64,000 bases of DNA from Picochlorum sp. 'celeri' (GCA_010909725.1 JAACMV010000027.1:901001-965000); one strand, 5' to 3'; shown: positions 31,122 through 41,067, numbered from the stretch's first letter. Made by a program: numbers and translations. Notes: generated from the sequence alone by a model not told the origin.

Positions 31122-31145
31122 TCGTAAAAATTTTAAATTTCGTTT
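31122..31145 (+). repeat. Left terminal inverted repeat of the Fanzor element
   Basis: Starts TCGTAAAAATTTTAAA and continues TTTCGTTT. It aligns without gaps to the reverse complement of 36417-36440 with 4 mismatches (positions 1, 2, 9 and 14). The TA at 31120-31121 is the flanking duplication, and the preceding bases make CATA immediately outside the element. Confidence 0.88.
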
Positions 31146-33967
31146 AAACATTCCCGCGATGCTGTCTTTGATTACCTGCCTTTCATCGGGATCAGTGTCT
31201 TGATTTCAAATTTCGTACATAGATTCGAGGATTCGTTCGGGGGCGTCTCTGGACCGACCAGCCTCATGCGAGATGGGATGGTGCAGCCCATGTGTTTGAA
31301 CGCATGGTTTGATGCGAATACTTCAAATATTTGGACATAGACAGATGGTTCCAAACGTACGGGGTGTTTGCTTGTGGACTTGAACATGAGACAGGGCAGT
31401 TTGTGGACATATGTTGGTCGTTGCCGACGGAAGAGGTGCTTTAAATACGTGGCAGATGTGTTGACCAACAGAGAACTGTAGCCAGGTCTGTAGAAGTTCG
31501 AGTGTGCACCGATATTGAAGGCAATGCCATGTCCCTAGTCCCTACGCAATTACAGAAAACTATATCATTATGATAGATGGTCCATGTGATTCAACGTCCC
31601 CAAGTCAATTAACAGTGCAATTTGTTTGCTGTGTGTTGGGCAGGAGGCTAGTATCAGATGTCTTGTGGGGCACTCATCACCGTTCTCTTGCTCTTAAGCG
31701 CCATTAATTCCTTTCATCATACTATATATGATTCCTCAGTCATTTGATCGGTGTTGTCTTCTTCGTATATCCGCGTTTGGTCGCAGTATCCGTGATACAT
31801 CTGAGATCCTTTGGGGTACCTGAGTGTTGCTCACTTCCAGTCATACCCTTCCTTGCAATGCTTGGTGTGCATCAATCCGGTATCCTTGGCTTCGAGATAA
31901 TGCTCTATTCTTTCTTAGAGGCGAATCTCTTGGCGCTTTGGCCGCTGTGTGATTGATTACAATCTTCTTGTCTTCTATTTCCCACAGTATCGATGTGAGT
32001 CATTCCAACCTATACCTTCCTTTTGTTTCGGCAGATCTTCGTGATTCTCTCGATCCTTTTGTTTTATCTCATATGATCGGTAAATATAATGCTGGGTTTT
32101 ATGTGCTGAGAGGTCAATTGAAGGTATGGACTCAACCATCAAAGGAGGGAGGTTTCTGTCACCTGGAGGTGCTGAAAGTGAGCTATGGTTGGTGCCATGA
32201 TTTCTGATATTTGTCGACTGCTTCCTAATTGTGTAAAGCGATCCTGTCAGTCAAATCCACCATTTATTTTCTTCAAATCACTTCCATTTGAGATGCCAGT
32301 GCTACCCTACTATCCGATATATCCTACTCTGTCTCAGTGTACACATAGCGAACCTGGAAATTGGAATAGACAACAGACAGGCCTTCTTTCAACGGAGCTT
32401 CAGGTCCAGCACAGACGAGACACGGGTCTTCAATCAATAGGATCGAAGCAAGGATGCTATGAATGGGGTCACAATGACTATCTCACCTAGAAAACTCGCT
32501 TGGCTGTCAACGCTTGGTGGGTACAAAAAAGATTTGACCCACACTTGTTAGCAGGTCTTAGTTTCCTTCTCCCCATCAGATTACACACTCAATCAACTCA
32601 GCCATGGAAACGAGCCCCAACGGAAGCAATATTGATGGTATCAATATGTTAGAAAGTTGCATCCCGTGAGAAAGGTCACAGGTAGATTCCTGATGCTCTA
32701 CCGGTGAGACGAAAACCTTCATCTGATGGTCCCTGCTGAATAACTCAGATTTGGCCACTCTTTTGGACGGTGTTGATTGATTCTCGGCATGCTAAATGTA
32801 CTCATGAACCGACTGACTCTTTCATCCAAACCATGAAAATATTTCTTTTTGCAACAGTTGGACCAGTCAAAAAAGCCATCTGTTCTGGAGGAATACATGT
32901 AGAACTTTGTGGTCTAATGCAATTCCCCCGAATTTGATCATACTTGCCGGGCTCAAAGGATCCGGGCTGCCTGATTTTGGTCTTGGAGGTCGATGAGTAA
33001 AATATCGGGACATATATTGATCGGGGCGGACGGAGGACATGCTCTGAGTGCAGGGCAGTTGTGTTGACTGACAAAGTGTTGACAGGACAGCACCCTCTCA
33101 TGCACCTCATGAGAAACAGTGCCATGTCAGTAACCATCTGCTTTTTGAGGATTATACTGATCACTCTAAACATGAGCAATTACATCGAATCTTCTCTCAT
33201 CTCTTTAGATGTTCATGAAATGCTCTTAGGTGCTCTCTGATGTTCTTAGAGCCTTTTCAGGTGTTCTCAGATGATCTTGGATGTTCTCAGAGCTTCATCA
33301 AATGCTCCCTGATGTCGATCACATGTTCTGATGATCTTAGATATTTGTTGAATGTCCATGAAATATTGATCTGATGTTCTCAGAGATTCTGAGAGGTTCT
33401 TGTTCATTGAATCTTCTTTCATCTTCTTTGGCACTGCTGTTTCCGTAATAAGTTGGGGGCACTCTGGGGAGTGGGTCGATCGAGAGTATCGGCCGGTCCA
33501 CTGAGGGCCGCGACAGATGAAGAAGACCGGTTTCGGAGGTGTCGGCAACCCGCCTTTGCGGCGCTGGGCCGCCCAGCAGAAACGCCCGTTGCGGCCCGGA
33601 CCGTAGCCCAGCCCAGTTTTTTTGAAATATCTTTTCGTCGGGGGCCGAGCGAGGAAATTTCGGAGCCTGGCGAGGGAGCGATTTTCGGCACATTTCCGGA
33701 AATCGCGCACATCGGCGGAGACCGCCCCTCGCGCCCGGCACCTCCTCCGGCGAGAAATGCAAAATCCCACACTTATGCAGTGTGTTATTCGATTGGGAGG
33801 CTCGTTTCCGGGCGATCGGTCTCGTGCCGGACGCCCCGATTTAAAGAAAATCCCGATTTTTTTATGGTTACAGCTGTAATCCTTAATCTACGCATCGCAA
33901 TTAAGGAATGTAACATCTAGTCCATTTGACTCTGGTCAATCCGAATCTTCTAGAACCTTGGATTGGT
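31146..33967. other. Left arm of the Fanzor element, no intact gene
   Basis: About 2.8 kb without a convincing frame. Three kinds of internal structure are visible. First, a diverged direct repeat of 62 bp (31405-31466 and 33008-33069; 46 of 62 positions match). Second, a degenerate array built on GATGTTCTCAGA-like words (about 33180-33420). Third, a strikingly GC-rich block (about 33440-33840) just before the Fanzor ATG. The GC-rich block may be the Fanzor promoter region or a nested insertion. Mismatches in the 62-bp repeat show no codon periodicity, so it is not obviously decayed coding sequence. Confidence 0.55.
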
Positions 33968-36319
33968 ATGAAGTCGAGCCGCCATCGCCAACCGTGTCAT
34001 TTCAAAATGAAAAAAAAGAGAAAGGTGTCCGCCACACCATCGAAAAAGGTGAAGAAAAAGAAGTTTACTCGATTGGATGTGGCTATAAAGAAGGATAAAG
34101 ACCGTTTTTTCAATAAGACAGTCGTCAAGTGCACTTTGCAGCCTTTTTGTAAGTTCAAAGTGGTTCAACGCGAAATTGAAGAATGTGTATTCTATCTGAG
34201 TAGACTACAGATTCATGCGCATCATGTCATGCATCTATTGTTATTGAGGAACGGTGGGGCATTTAGGGACGATAAAGATGAATCTCTCTACGAACTCTAC
34301 AACAAAATCTACAGACACCTTGCTAATCATTTGCAACAAAAGAAGGAGAGAAAGGATGTTGATACCAACTTGCGCGACTTGTGTAAGGAATATTGTGATG
34401 AGGTTGCGTTGGAGAGAGATTGGCCTCAGGGTTGTGTCTCTGGTTGGAGGGACAGAACAATTGAGCAGATGGCCCAGCAGTCGTCTGTTATGCACACCAC
34501 GCATTTGGAAACAAACCTCAATGTGTATACATTACGATATCTGAGATATTTGTTGTTTCGAGACGACACGGACTTTGACCAAATCAAAAATTTGTCAAAG
34601 AAGAAGTTTGGACAAGTATTTTCTGCAATCACACAGGCATTCTGGGAGAGGACGAAAGTCAGTGATATTGTTGAACGTAGACCATCATTGACAGAATTTG
34701 CGTCTGATGTGTCAGTATGGGATGAAGCACAGAGAGCCTTGGATATCATTTGCTCGTTGGTGCCAAAGACGACAACTCTTTCTGAGAAATCCAGAATTTG
34801 CTTCTTCATTTTGGGTCACTTGGAGCCATTCGTGGAATCACTGCAACAGAGGTTCAGAAACGGAGAGTTTGAAGGGAAGAAGAGTATACTTGGAAGACAG
34901 AAATGGACATTTTGTCTGTGTCCACAGATGGCCTGGAAACCAAAGCATATCCATATCTCCAGCACAGCAGTGAAGACTATGGTTGAGCAACTCGCAAAGA
35001 AATATCCATATATCAGAAAGATAGTAGATGACTGTCCAGCACTGGATGACTATACAAATAAGTATTATTATTGGAAATCGATATTCAACATGAAGCGAGT
35101 ATTGAAAAAAAAGCACATGAAGGACCAAAAGAAACTCAGATTCGGATGCTCTATATGCACTGATGGCGTCTCTGTTTCTGCTGTTATAGACACTGTGAAG
35201 TCGGATCTGGAATGCACGATAATCCATCTGCAGGATGATATGAATTACGTCAAAGCAAAGTTGTGGGCCACCTACTGTGGGATGTTTGCAACCAACATTA
35301 TTGCAAAAAAGATCAGATATGACCCTTTGCGTATTCTCCTTGGTGACATTTCCACCATACATTATGTTCTACTGAAGCCATTGTTGCATACATTAAAGTC
35401 ACAAAAGGACGTTCTACAGAAACGAAAGGCTAAAAACAAAGACAAGACAGTCATCACAGAAAGGATCAAAAGGTTGGCTGGCATACGCAAAGATGACCAT
35501 GGTATATATCACACAGATTGTATCATTGTCGGTTTGGACCCAGGTAAAAAGTCAGCGGCCACGTGGGTTTTTCATGATTCGGAAAAGCAAAAGATCCATG
35601 CAAAGTGGAATGCAGAAAATGGTCGTCATACAGAGGTGGAAGACAGATATAAAAGTGATTCTCTGGGGTCAGGAGAATGGATCTTCGTATCTAGTCAGAA
35701 ACAGTATACAGCCAAAATGAAGAAAAGGATGTCTGAATACTGTCCTGCATGGGTGTCTGTGCCAACATGCAAGACAGTAGATCTTGAGAAAATTTTTGAG
35801 AGTTACAGATTCCAAGTTTCTATGTGGCCCCAACTGCAACAAGCCTTCTTCGATGACAAAAAATGGTATCAGAAACAGAAGATGAGGAAATTTTGCAAGG
35901 AAAAGTCGGCCATGGAGGATGTGGTCGCTCGAATCTGTGGAACAAGAAACAAAGAGGCACAGAAGAGAGTCATCGTGGCGTATGGTGATGGTGATAATAA
36001 CGGCACAATGAGGGGCACTGCTCCTATCATGAGCACAAAACTGTTCAACAAGGTATCGGAATGTGCCACAGTTGTGTTGGTTAATGAGTTCAATACGTCC
36101 AAACTCTGTTCTTGCTGTCATGAGGCAATGGAACAGTACAACAAACAATTCAGGATGAAACGTTGTCACAACAATGAATGCATTCGAAATGTTTGGGACC
36201 GTGATGTCAATGCCAGTATCAATATCAAAGACTTGTTTTTGGAAAAGTGTTACAATGGATCTCGAATCAAGGCTTTCAAGAGGACGAGGAAAAGGCAAAG
36301 GACATCAACACGGCAATGA
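33968..36319 (+). CDS. Fanzor: eukaryotic TnpB-like RNA-guided endonuclease family protein
   Basis: The product is 783 residues and uninterrupted. The ATG at 33968 is the first in frame. The N-terminus carries a nuclear localisation-like cluster, KMKKKRKVSATPSKKVKKKK (about 14-33). The C-terminal RuvC-like nuclease has motif I IIVGLDPGKKSA (Asp524), motif II VLVNEFNTSKLCS (Glu707) and motif III VWDRDVNASINI (Asp746). A zinc finger sits between II and III (CSCC, then CHNNEC). These are the catalytic marks of TnpB/Fanzor/Cas12-type proteins, and all three acidic residues are kept, so the enzyme may be active. Known Fanzors cut DNA beside a short target motif, guided by an RNA from the element's 3' end. 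The long N-terminal region (1-500) and association with a transposon suggest the Fanzor1 group. No introns are seen. Confidence 0.92.
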   Translation: MKSSRHRQPCHFKMKKKRKVSATPSKKVKKKKFTRLDVAIKKDKDRFFNKTVVKCTLQPFCKFKVVQREIEECVFYLSRLQIHAHHVMHLLLLRNGGAFRDDKDESLYELYNKIYRHLANHLQQKKERKDVDTNLRDLCKEYCDEVALERDWPQGCVSGWRDRTIEQMAQQSSVMHTTHLETNLNVYTLRYLRYLLFRDDTDFDQIKNLSKKKFGQVFSAITQAFWERTKVSDIVERRPSLTEFASDVSVWDEAQRALDIICSLVPKTTTLSEKSRICFFILGHLEPFVESLQQRFRNGEFEGKKSILGRQKWTFCLCPQMAWKPKHIHISSTAVKTMVEQLAKKYPYIRKIVDDCPALDDYTNKYYYWKSIFNMKRVLKKKHMKDQKKLRFGCSICTDGVSVSAVIDTVKSDLECTIIHLQDDMNYVKAKLWATYCGMFATNIIAKKIRYDPLRILLGDISTIHYVLLKPLLHTLKSQKDVLQKRKAKNKDKTVITERIKRLAGIRKDDHGIYHTDCIIVGLDPGKKSAATWVFHDSEKQKIHAKWNAENGRHTEVEDRYKSDSLGSGEWIFVSSQKQYTAKMKKRMSEYCPAWVSVPTCKTVDLEKIFESYRFQVSMWPQLQQAFFDDKKWYQKQKMRKFCKEKSAMEDVVARICGTRNKEAQKRVIVAYGDGDNNGTMRGTAPIMSTKLFNKVSECATVVLVNEFNTSKLCSCCHEAMEQYNKQFRMKRCHNNECIRNVWDRDVNASINIKDLFLEKCYNGSRIKAFKRTRKRQRTSTRQ

Positions 36320-36440
36320 ATTCGGCATGTAAGTCGGCTGCTTTTTGCAGACGCTATGCTTCAAGATACAGCAGAGAGAACGATGGAACTTCCAAGTTTG
36401 GAACATTCCGTCCGACAAACGAAATTAAAAAATTTTACTG
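36320..36440 (+). ncRNA. Candidate omega-RNA region at the right end of the Fanzor element
   Basis: The 121 nt between the Fanzor stop and the element end are non-coding. In TnpB and Fanzor systems the guide scaffold is encoded here, with the guide read from flanking DNA. Short hairpins are visible: CTGC-TTTTT-GCAG (about 36340-36352) and TTCCAA-GT-TTGGAA (about 36390-36403). The terminal inverted repeat follows. The guide would start in deacetylase sequence at 36441 or after the TA. The evidence is positional plus weak structure. Confidence 0.45.
36417..36440 (-). repeat. Right terminal inverted repeat of the Fanzor element
   Basis: Reads CAGTAAAATTTTTTAA then TTTCGTTT on the minus strand, the inverted partner of 31122-31145. 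The TA at 36441-36442 is the flanking duplication. Confidence 0.88.
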
Positions 36441-37029
36441 TATCCCCAAACTTGTGAAAAGAGAGGGTCAACACGCGATCAGTTGTCAGAAAAGCCTCTT
36501 CCACACCATCCCCATGATGAACATCGATATCAATATATAAAACCCTCTGATGATACTTTAGAAGCTCTAAAATTCCAAGCACGATATCATTCACGTAACA
36601 GAAGCCCGCAGATTCAGCTTTCTTTGCATGATGCAATCCTCCAGCCCAATTGATTGCAATGTCAGCCTCCCCTTTGTTTAATTTGACGGCACAACCCAGA
36701 GTACCCCCTGCTGTTATCTGATTATACTCCCATAAGCCTTCAAAAACAGGACAATCGTCGTGCATGTTATACAGCCTCAACTGCTGCGCCAAGGCAGGGT
36801 TGGTGTTGCTGAGCAGATCGACATAATCGGCGTCGTGAAACGCCATCATGTCCTCCTTTTGCGCACGTGAAGGCAAATAGCAATCGAGTTTGTCATAGAT
36901 CCCCGAATGCATGATCAGTGAGTGCGCCATCCTCACCCTGTGTGGTTTCATTGGGTGCCCTGGACCATAGTAAAATGAGCCTATGTCGGCATCATACATG
37001 TACGCGACTCTTTTCTTTCGCTCGACCAT
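36441..37029 (-). pseudogene. Class I histone deacetylase gene, 5' part, broken by the Fanzor element
   Basis: The ATG at 37029 gives [20 protein letters not shown] and [10 protein letters not shown], the usual class I opening. It continues through [23 protein letters not shown] and the zinc ligands in [13 protein letters not shown] to TLSFHKFGD. The frame then enters the element's right end, runs about 26 foreign codons and stops. The truncated product would lack the second zinc Asp and the catalytic Tyr, so it should be inactive. No splice acceptor lies at the far element end to restore the protein. The gene removes acetyl groups from histones in the nucleus when intact. It resembles HDAC3 at the junction. 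It could be intact on another allele. Confidence 0.9.
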
Positions 37030-37122
37030 CTTATTTTTTATCACAGTAAAGAACCGATCTTACGCCAGTCACCCAAGGTGGCGTTGCTCTCAGCATCTTC
37101 TACAAGACCTCATTGCCTCATA

Positions 37123-37419
37123 ATGACTCTGTTCAGAAAGCATGACCTCAGAACCTGCACTATATCCGCAGTAGTAAGTAAACAAAACTCAATGCATGTG
37201 TCGCTTGAGATGGCTCGTTCTTTGATCGGTATATCCATGCGACCGATTCGAAAGCCTCATGCACTCCTGAGGTCTGTCAACCTTGCCCATCACAAGATGG
37301 ATTGGATGGGCCTCAGACCCATCAACAACGAGTGTGTGCGTGCGGTCTATCAGGATGTGGTACGCAGGATTGTCGCAGACAACCACATTCTGAAAGTAAA
37401 TTGCATAATTGAAGAGTGA
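37123..37419 (+). CDS. Hypothetical small ORF upstream of the MFP1-like gene
   Basis: The ATG at 37123 opens a 98-codon frame ending at 37419. The last ~45 residues (MDWMGLRPINNECVRAVYQD region) look protein-like, but I recognise no family. A GTAAGT string at 37174 and an AAG at 37298-37300 could bound an intron. It is divergent from the deacetylase start. It may be a short mitochondrial-type protein or chance. Confidence 0.2.
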   Translation: MTLFRKHDLRTCTISAVVSKQNSMHVSLEMARSLIGISMRPIRKPHALLRSVNLAHHKMDWMGLRPINNECVRAVYQDVVRRIVADNHILKVNCIIEE

Positions 37420-37447
37420 ATTAGAGTTTTAGGTGTACATCGAAGAC

Positions 37448-40120
37448 ATGTATGCAAGTATTGGAGGAGTACACGTGCGGCGCAGCAAACCGACACTCTC
37501 GGTCCCACGGACCAGGGCTCGTGCTTGCTGTGGCCAGAGATCTTCTTCACACGTCATCAACGAATCTTGTCATCAGATCTCAGGCGTAAGATCGCGCGTG
37601 TTGAAGCACATTGCATGCCGTGTGAAATCAGAGACGTTTCAAACTGAGGTGGAAGAAGAGTTGGGCACGGCGACGCACACCAGGTTCCTCGATACCTTGG
37701 CGGGTGCAGCGCTGTCGGTGTCTTTCTTCTCGGTACGTAGTATAGATGTCGTGCGCTGGGAGGGGCACTGGGCATTGAAGCCTTGAACTGTTTGGCATTC
37801 CTCCATCTTTTGTTGATACCTGCTTGGGTTTGTCACGTGCAGATGGTGCATTTCTTTGGTTTGTCTGGGCCAGCAGAAGCTAGTCTCACAGCGGAGAGAC
37901 GTGGAACGGAGGCTGAATTTCAGAGTATTTTGGAGAAGCGCGGAGCCAGATTGCCTGCACTCCAGTCTTCTCCAAACCAGGCTCCAGCTGAGCCAAAGAT
38001 CACAGGAGGCAACAGAGAGCTGATTCAGGAGCTGCGCAGAGAAAATGAAGAAATCAAGAGGCTAAAGGCCCAATTGGAATCATCTGGCGCAAAGAGGGTG
38101 GAGCCCTCTGCACAGCAGCAGGCTACAGTCACGGACAAGGCTCCAGGAGAGACCGAAGGGACCGGTGCAGCCCTCCCTGTATTGAATATTTTTGGAATTG
38201 TAGCTGCTTCAATTCTTGGAGGATTTCTTACGCTGCAAAAGAAAGACGCTGAGGTGGCACAGCAGGAGTATGATGACAAGATCAAGGCAGAGAAGAGCAT
38301 GATCTCAGGTTTGGAAAAGGAGTTGGAGCAAATTCAAAAACTCGTGGAGGATGAGAGAAACATGGTGGAAAAGATCAAGAGAGAATCGTCGACAGCTTCT
38401 GCCGAATACGCAAGGCAGCTCAGCCTGGAAAAGGCAGCAAAAGAGGCCATTGACCAGGAGCGCAGACTGGTTGAACAGTCCTTGTCTGCTGAGCAGAGAT
38501 TGGCAGAAGCTTTGAGAGTGGAGGCTGAGAGAACACAAGAGCTGTTAGAGGCTGAGAAAGCTGCTAAATTTGCTGCTGATGCGGAGGCAAAACAGTTGAA
38601 AGATCAGTTGAGCCAGGTACAGAATGCATTGGCAGAGGAGCAGAAACAGGTTGAGAAATGGATTGCTGACACAGAGGCAGCAAATAAGAGGCTTTCAGAG
38701 GCACAAAGCCGCAATGAAGACCTTCAAAGAGAGAACGAAGAGCTTGGAGAGGATTTGGAGGCCCGCCAAGCGAGGATTGAGGAGTTGAATGAGGCAGCAA
38801 AAGCTCTCCAGGAGCAAATTGCCAATGCGGATGCAGTGAATGCTTCCCAAAACGACTTGATTGAACGCATTGGAAAAGATGCTCTTTCCATGCAAGAAGC
38901 AATGTCCGTCATGAGAGCGCAGGCCGCGGAGAGAGCCTTGGCAGCTCAAGCTGCTGCAGAAGAAGCTCAAAGGGAAAGAGAATGCCATCAGGCAGAAGCA
39001 GATTCCTTCCGTGATAGAATCGCCGAGGAGCAGGCGATGATTGCTTCATTGCAGTCCGAGATTGACGCTGCAAAGATTGAAATTCAGAGGGCAAATGATG
39101 AAGCAAATCAGACGAAAGAGCAGTTGAAACAAGCCCAAGAGAAGATGTCCACTATGGAGGCAGAAATTCAAAATCTCACAAACAAAGCATCTGAACTTGA
39201 AAAATCTCTTAGTGAGGAGAAAGATTCTTCCAGTGCTGCACGAAGTGAAAATGTTTCATTGCGTTCAGAACTGGCAGCGCTGCATTCAGAACTTTCCCAG
39301 GTTTCGTCCACCTTGGTTGCAGAAAGGGATGAGAGTGCGTCTTTTTTGTCTTCATGATCTCTTTCAAATTTACGACTCATTTGTATAAAATTGTGTAGGG
39401 GAGCAAATTCTTGGAGCTATGGAATCGTTGAAAGAAGATTACAACACAATGTCTGAGAGGGTGGAAGCCGAGCAGAACACAGTGGCTGCCCTTCGCCGAG
39501 AGGCAGCAGACCTTCGAAAGACCATCTCAGACCTGGAGACGAAAAATAAAGTCCTCGGATCGAATTTAATGCAGGTGGAAGACCAAAATAAGCAGAAATT
39601 GGCCGAGGTAGAGAGTCGTCTTGCTGAGGCAGAGAAGAATGCAACTAGTGCCCAGGCCTCCAAGGAAGATGCAATCGCTGCTATTGACAAGCTGGAAAAT
39701 GTCATCAGGATGCTGCAAGAAGACATGCAAGAATCTCAAGCAATTGCAGTCTCGGCCCAAAAAGAATTAGAGTCAGAAAGGTTGGCCCGCTCTGATGCGG
39801 AGGCATCCCTAGAAGACATGCAAGGACAGCTGAAAGCCATCGCAGATGCTGAGGAGAGGGCCCGTTCTGATGTCCAATCTCAACTGGTGGACCTCCGTTC
39901 GGAATACGAAGCAGCCATGGAAAAACTGAAAGAATTACAGAGCGTCAAGTCGAGAGCTCCCAAAAAGAGTGCGAAGAGTACTTTGACAGAGGAGGAAAGG
40001 AAGGCCAAGTACAAGGCTGCAGCAGAGAAGAGAAAAGCTACGATAGCAAGGAAAAAGCGGGAAGCAGAGGAGAAAGCAAAGCAAGAGGCTGAGCAAGCAT
40101 CCTCTGGTTCAGAGCAATAA
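37448..40120 (+). CDS. Plastid coiled-coil protein, MFP1-like (MAR-binding filament-like), 3 exons
   Basis: The exons are 37448-37732, 37843-39334 and 39399-40120, with introns of 110 and 64 nt (GTACGT and GTGCGT donors); the product is 832 residues. The N-terminus is Arg/Ser-rich, like a transit peptide. Hydrophobic segments span the first splice junction (TLAGAALSVSFFSMVHFFGL) and lie at about 225-245 (LNIFGIVAASILGGFL). The rest is a very long Glu/Ala/Lys/Gln coiled coil (about 250-770), ending in a basic tail (EERKAKYKAAAEKRKAT). This layout is that of plant MFP1, a thylakoid-anchored, stroma-facing coiled-coil protein that binds plastid DNA. Coiled coils align promiscuously, so the name is tentative, but plastid location is plausible. 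Confidence 0.6.
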
Positions 40121-40176
40121 TTTGAAACATTACATGTACATGGTTTAAAAAATAATAAAAAATAATTTCTGTGTAT

Positions 40177-41067
40177 TTATTTTTGGCATTCTGCACATAT
40201 TGGCAGTCCTGCTTGTGCTCCCTTTCCTTGGATACAGATGTACTTTCTCAACTGCTTTCTTAGGGTTGCATTCAATACTCCATGAACAGCAGAATCGATG
40301 GGGTGGACAATGAAAGGAATCGCGAGTAGCCCCAGAAAGGTGGGAAGAGATTTCTCTGACAAGCTCTGAAGAGACTCAGGCTCAAGCATGAATGCATGTC
40401 CTAACCTGCTGAAAAGATCATCACCGAGACTACTTTCTAGCACCCGGTTACAAATACTGCTAGAGATTCCAACCACGGTATGAATTGTGTATCCAGGTAA
40501 GATGACCGAGGCAAGCAACTGCCAGACCAAAGTGTCGACACCTCTCTCAAGACCGATAATGGAGACTAGTCTGTCCTTGTCCACAACCCCAGGCAGGCGC
40601 CTCGCACCCAGAACTTCCTCGGCTTCAGTCAAAGTTTTCGTGTACTTGTCCCATGTATCGAATAGCACATAGCCGATGGCCACCGCATAGGACAAACTGA
40701 CACCTCCAGGGAAGAGCCACGCCGAGAATGCTTCTCCGAGCTCGTTAGAATACCCCAGATACCGCAACGGTCCATCTCGTAGTGGGTCAAACTCAACCTT
40801 TTCTTGGCCGTCGAAAGACACAGGCTCGGAGGTGTCAAGATTGCGGAACAGGTTCAATCCGTTGGAGAAGGGCTCGAACTTTGACGTGTCCTTGTCCGTT
40901 CCAATTGTCTCAAATACATCGATATCTAAGCTTGAACTCTTCTCACCTTTGCTTTTGACTCCTTGAATTCGGCCCTGTACCTGCCGCCTGCGAGAGTTGG
41001 AGTTGAGTGGCAACACGAACCTTGCAGGTCCTCTGCCAGTGCGAGAAGATGAGCAAAGAGTGGGCAT
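40177..41067 (-). CDS. Mitochondrial fission process protein 1 (MTFP1/MTP18) homologue
   Basis: The protein is 296 residues. A basic N-terminus (1-55) could be a presequence. The MTP18 domain begins GPLRYLGYSNELGEAFSAWL (about 97), continues SLSYAVAIGYVLFDTWDK and VDTLVWQLLASVILPGYTI, and ends FLGLLAIPFIVHPIDSAVHG with several membrane helices. The HPID motif is diagnostic. MTFP1 is an inner mitochondrial membrane protein that influences fission. The ~90-residue polar N-terminus is longer than in animals, and the C-terminal CIQGKGAQAGLPICAECQK tail is unusual. A single exon is seen, same strand as NAD synthetase with a 15-bp gap, so it lies directly downstream. Confidence 0.88.
   Translation of the reverse strand: MPTLCSSSRTGRGPARFVLPLNSNSRRRQVQGRIQGVKSKGEKSSSLDIDVFETIGTDKDTSKFEPFSNGLNLFRNLDTSEPVSFDGQEKVEFDPLRDGPLRYLGYSNELGEAFSAWLFPGGVSLSYAVAIGYVLFDTWDKYTKTLTEAEEVLGARRLPGVVDKDRLVSIIGLERGVDTLVWQLLASVILPGYTIHTVVGISSSICNRVLESSLGDDLFSRLGHAFMLEPESLQSLSEKSLPTFLGLLAIPFIVHPIDSAVHGVLNATLRKQLRKYICIQGKGAQAGLPICAECQK

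Larger units (their letters stand above)
31122..36440 (+). mobile_element. Fanzor-carrying DNA transposon (mariner-like ends) inserted in a histone deacetylase gene
   Basis: The element is 5319 bp. Its two ends are inverted copies of each other (20 of 24 positions match with no gap). It is flanked by a TA dinucleotide on each side (31120-31121 and 36441-36442), as expected for Tc1/mariner-type target duplication. The empty site rebuilt from the flanks restores the deacetylase frame exactly. The right half holds one intact Fanzor gene; the left half has no intact gene and no recognisable transposase. It is therefore probably mobilised in trans or by a transposase I could not recognise. Fanzor genes have been reported inside mariner and other eukaryotic transposons. 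A 3-bp ATA duplication is an alternative reading of the same junctions. Confidence 0.88.

Noticed and set aside
33267..33770. Overlapping minus-strand frames of 117-167 codons upstream of Fanzor
   Set aside because: They lie in the GC-rich block where stops are scarce in all frames; composition is Arg/Ala/Pro-biased and no domain is recognisable.
31122..36440. Reading the 5.3-kb insert as a very large intron of the deacetylase gene
   Set aside because: On the gene's strand no AG acceptor lies at the far junction. The junctions instead show matched inverted repeats and a TA duplication, and every other intron here is under 200 nt.
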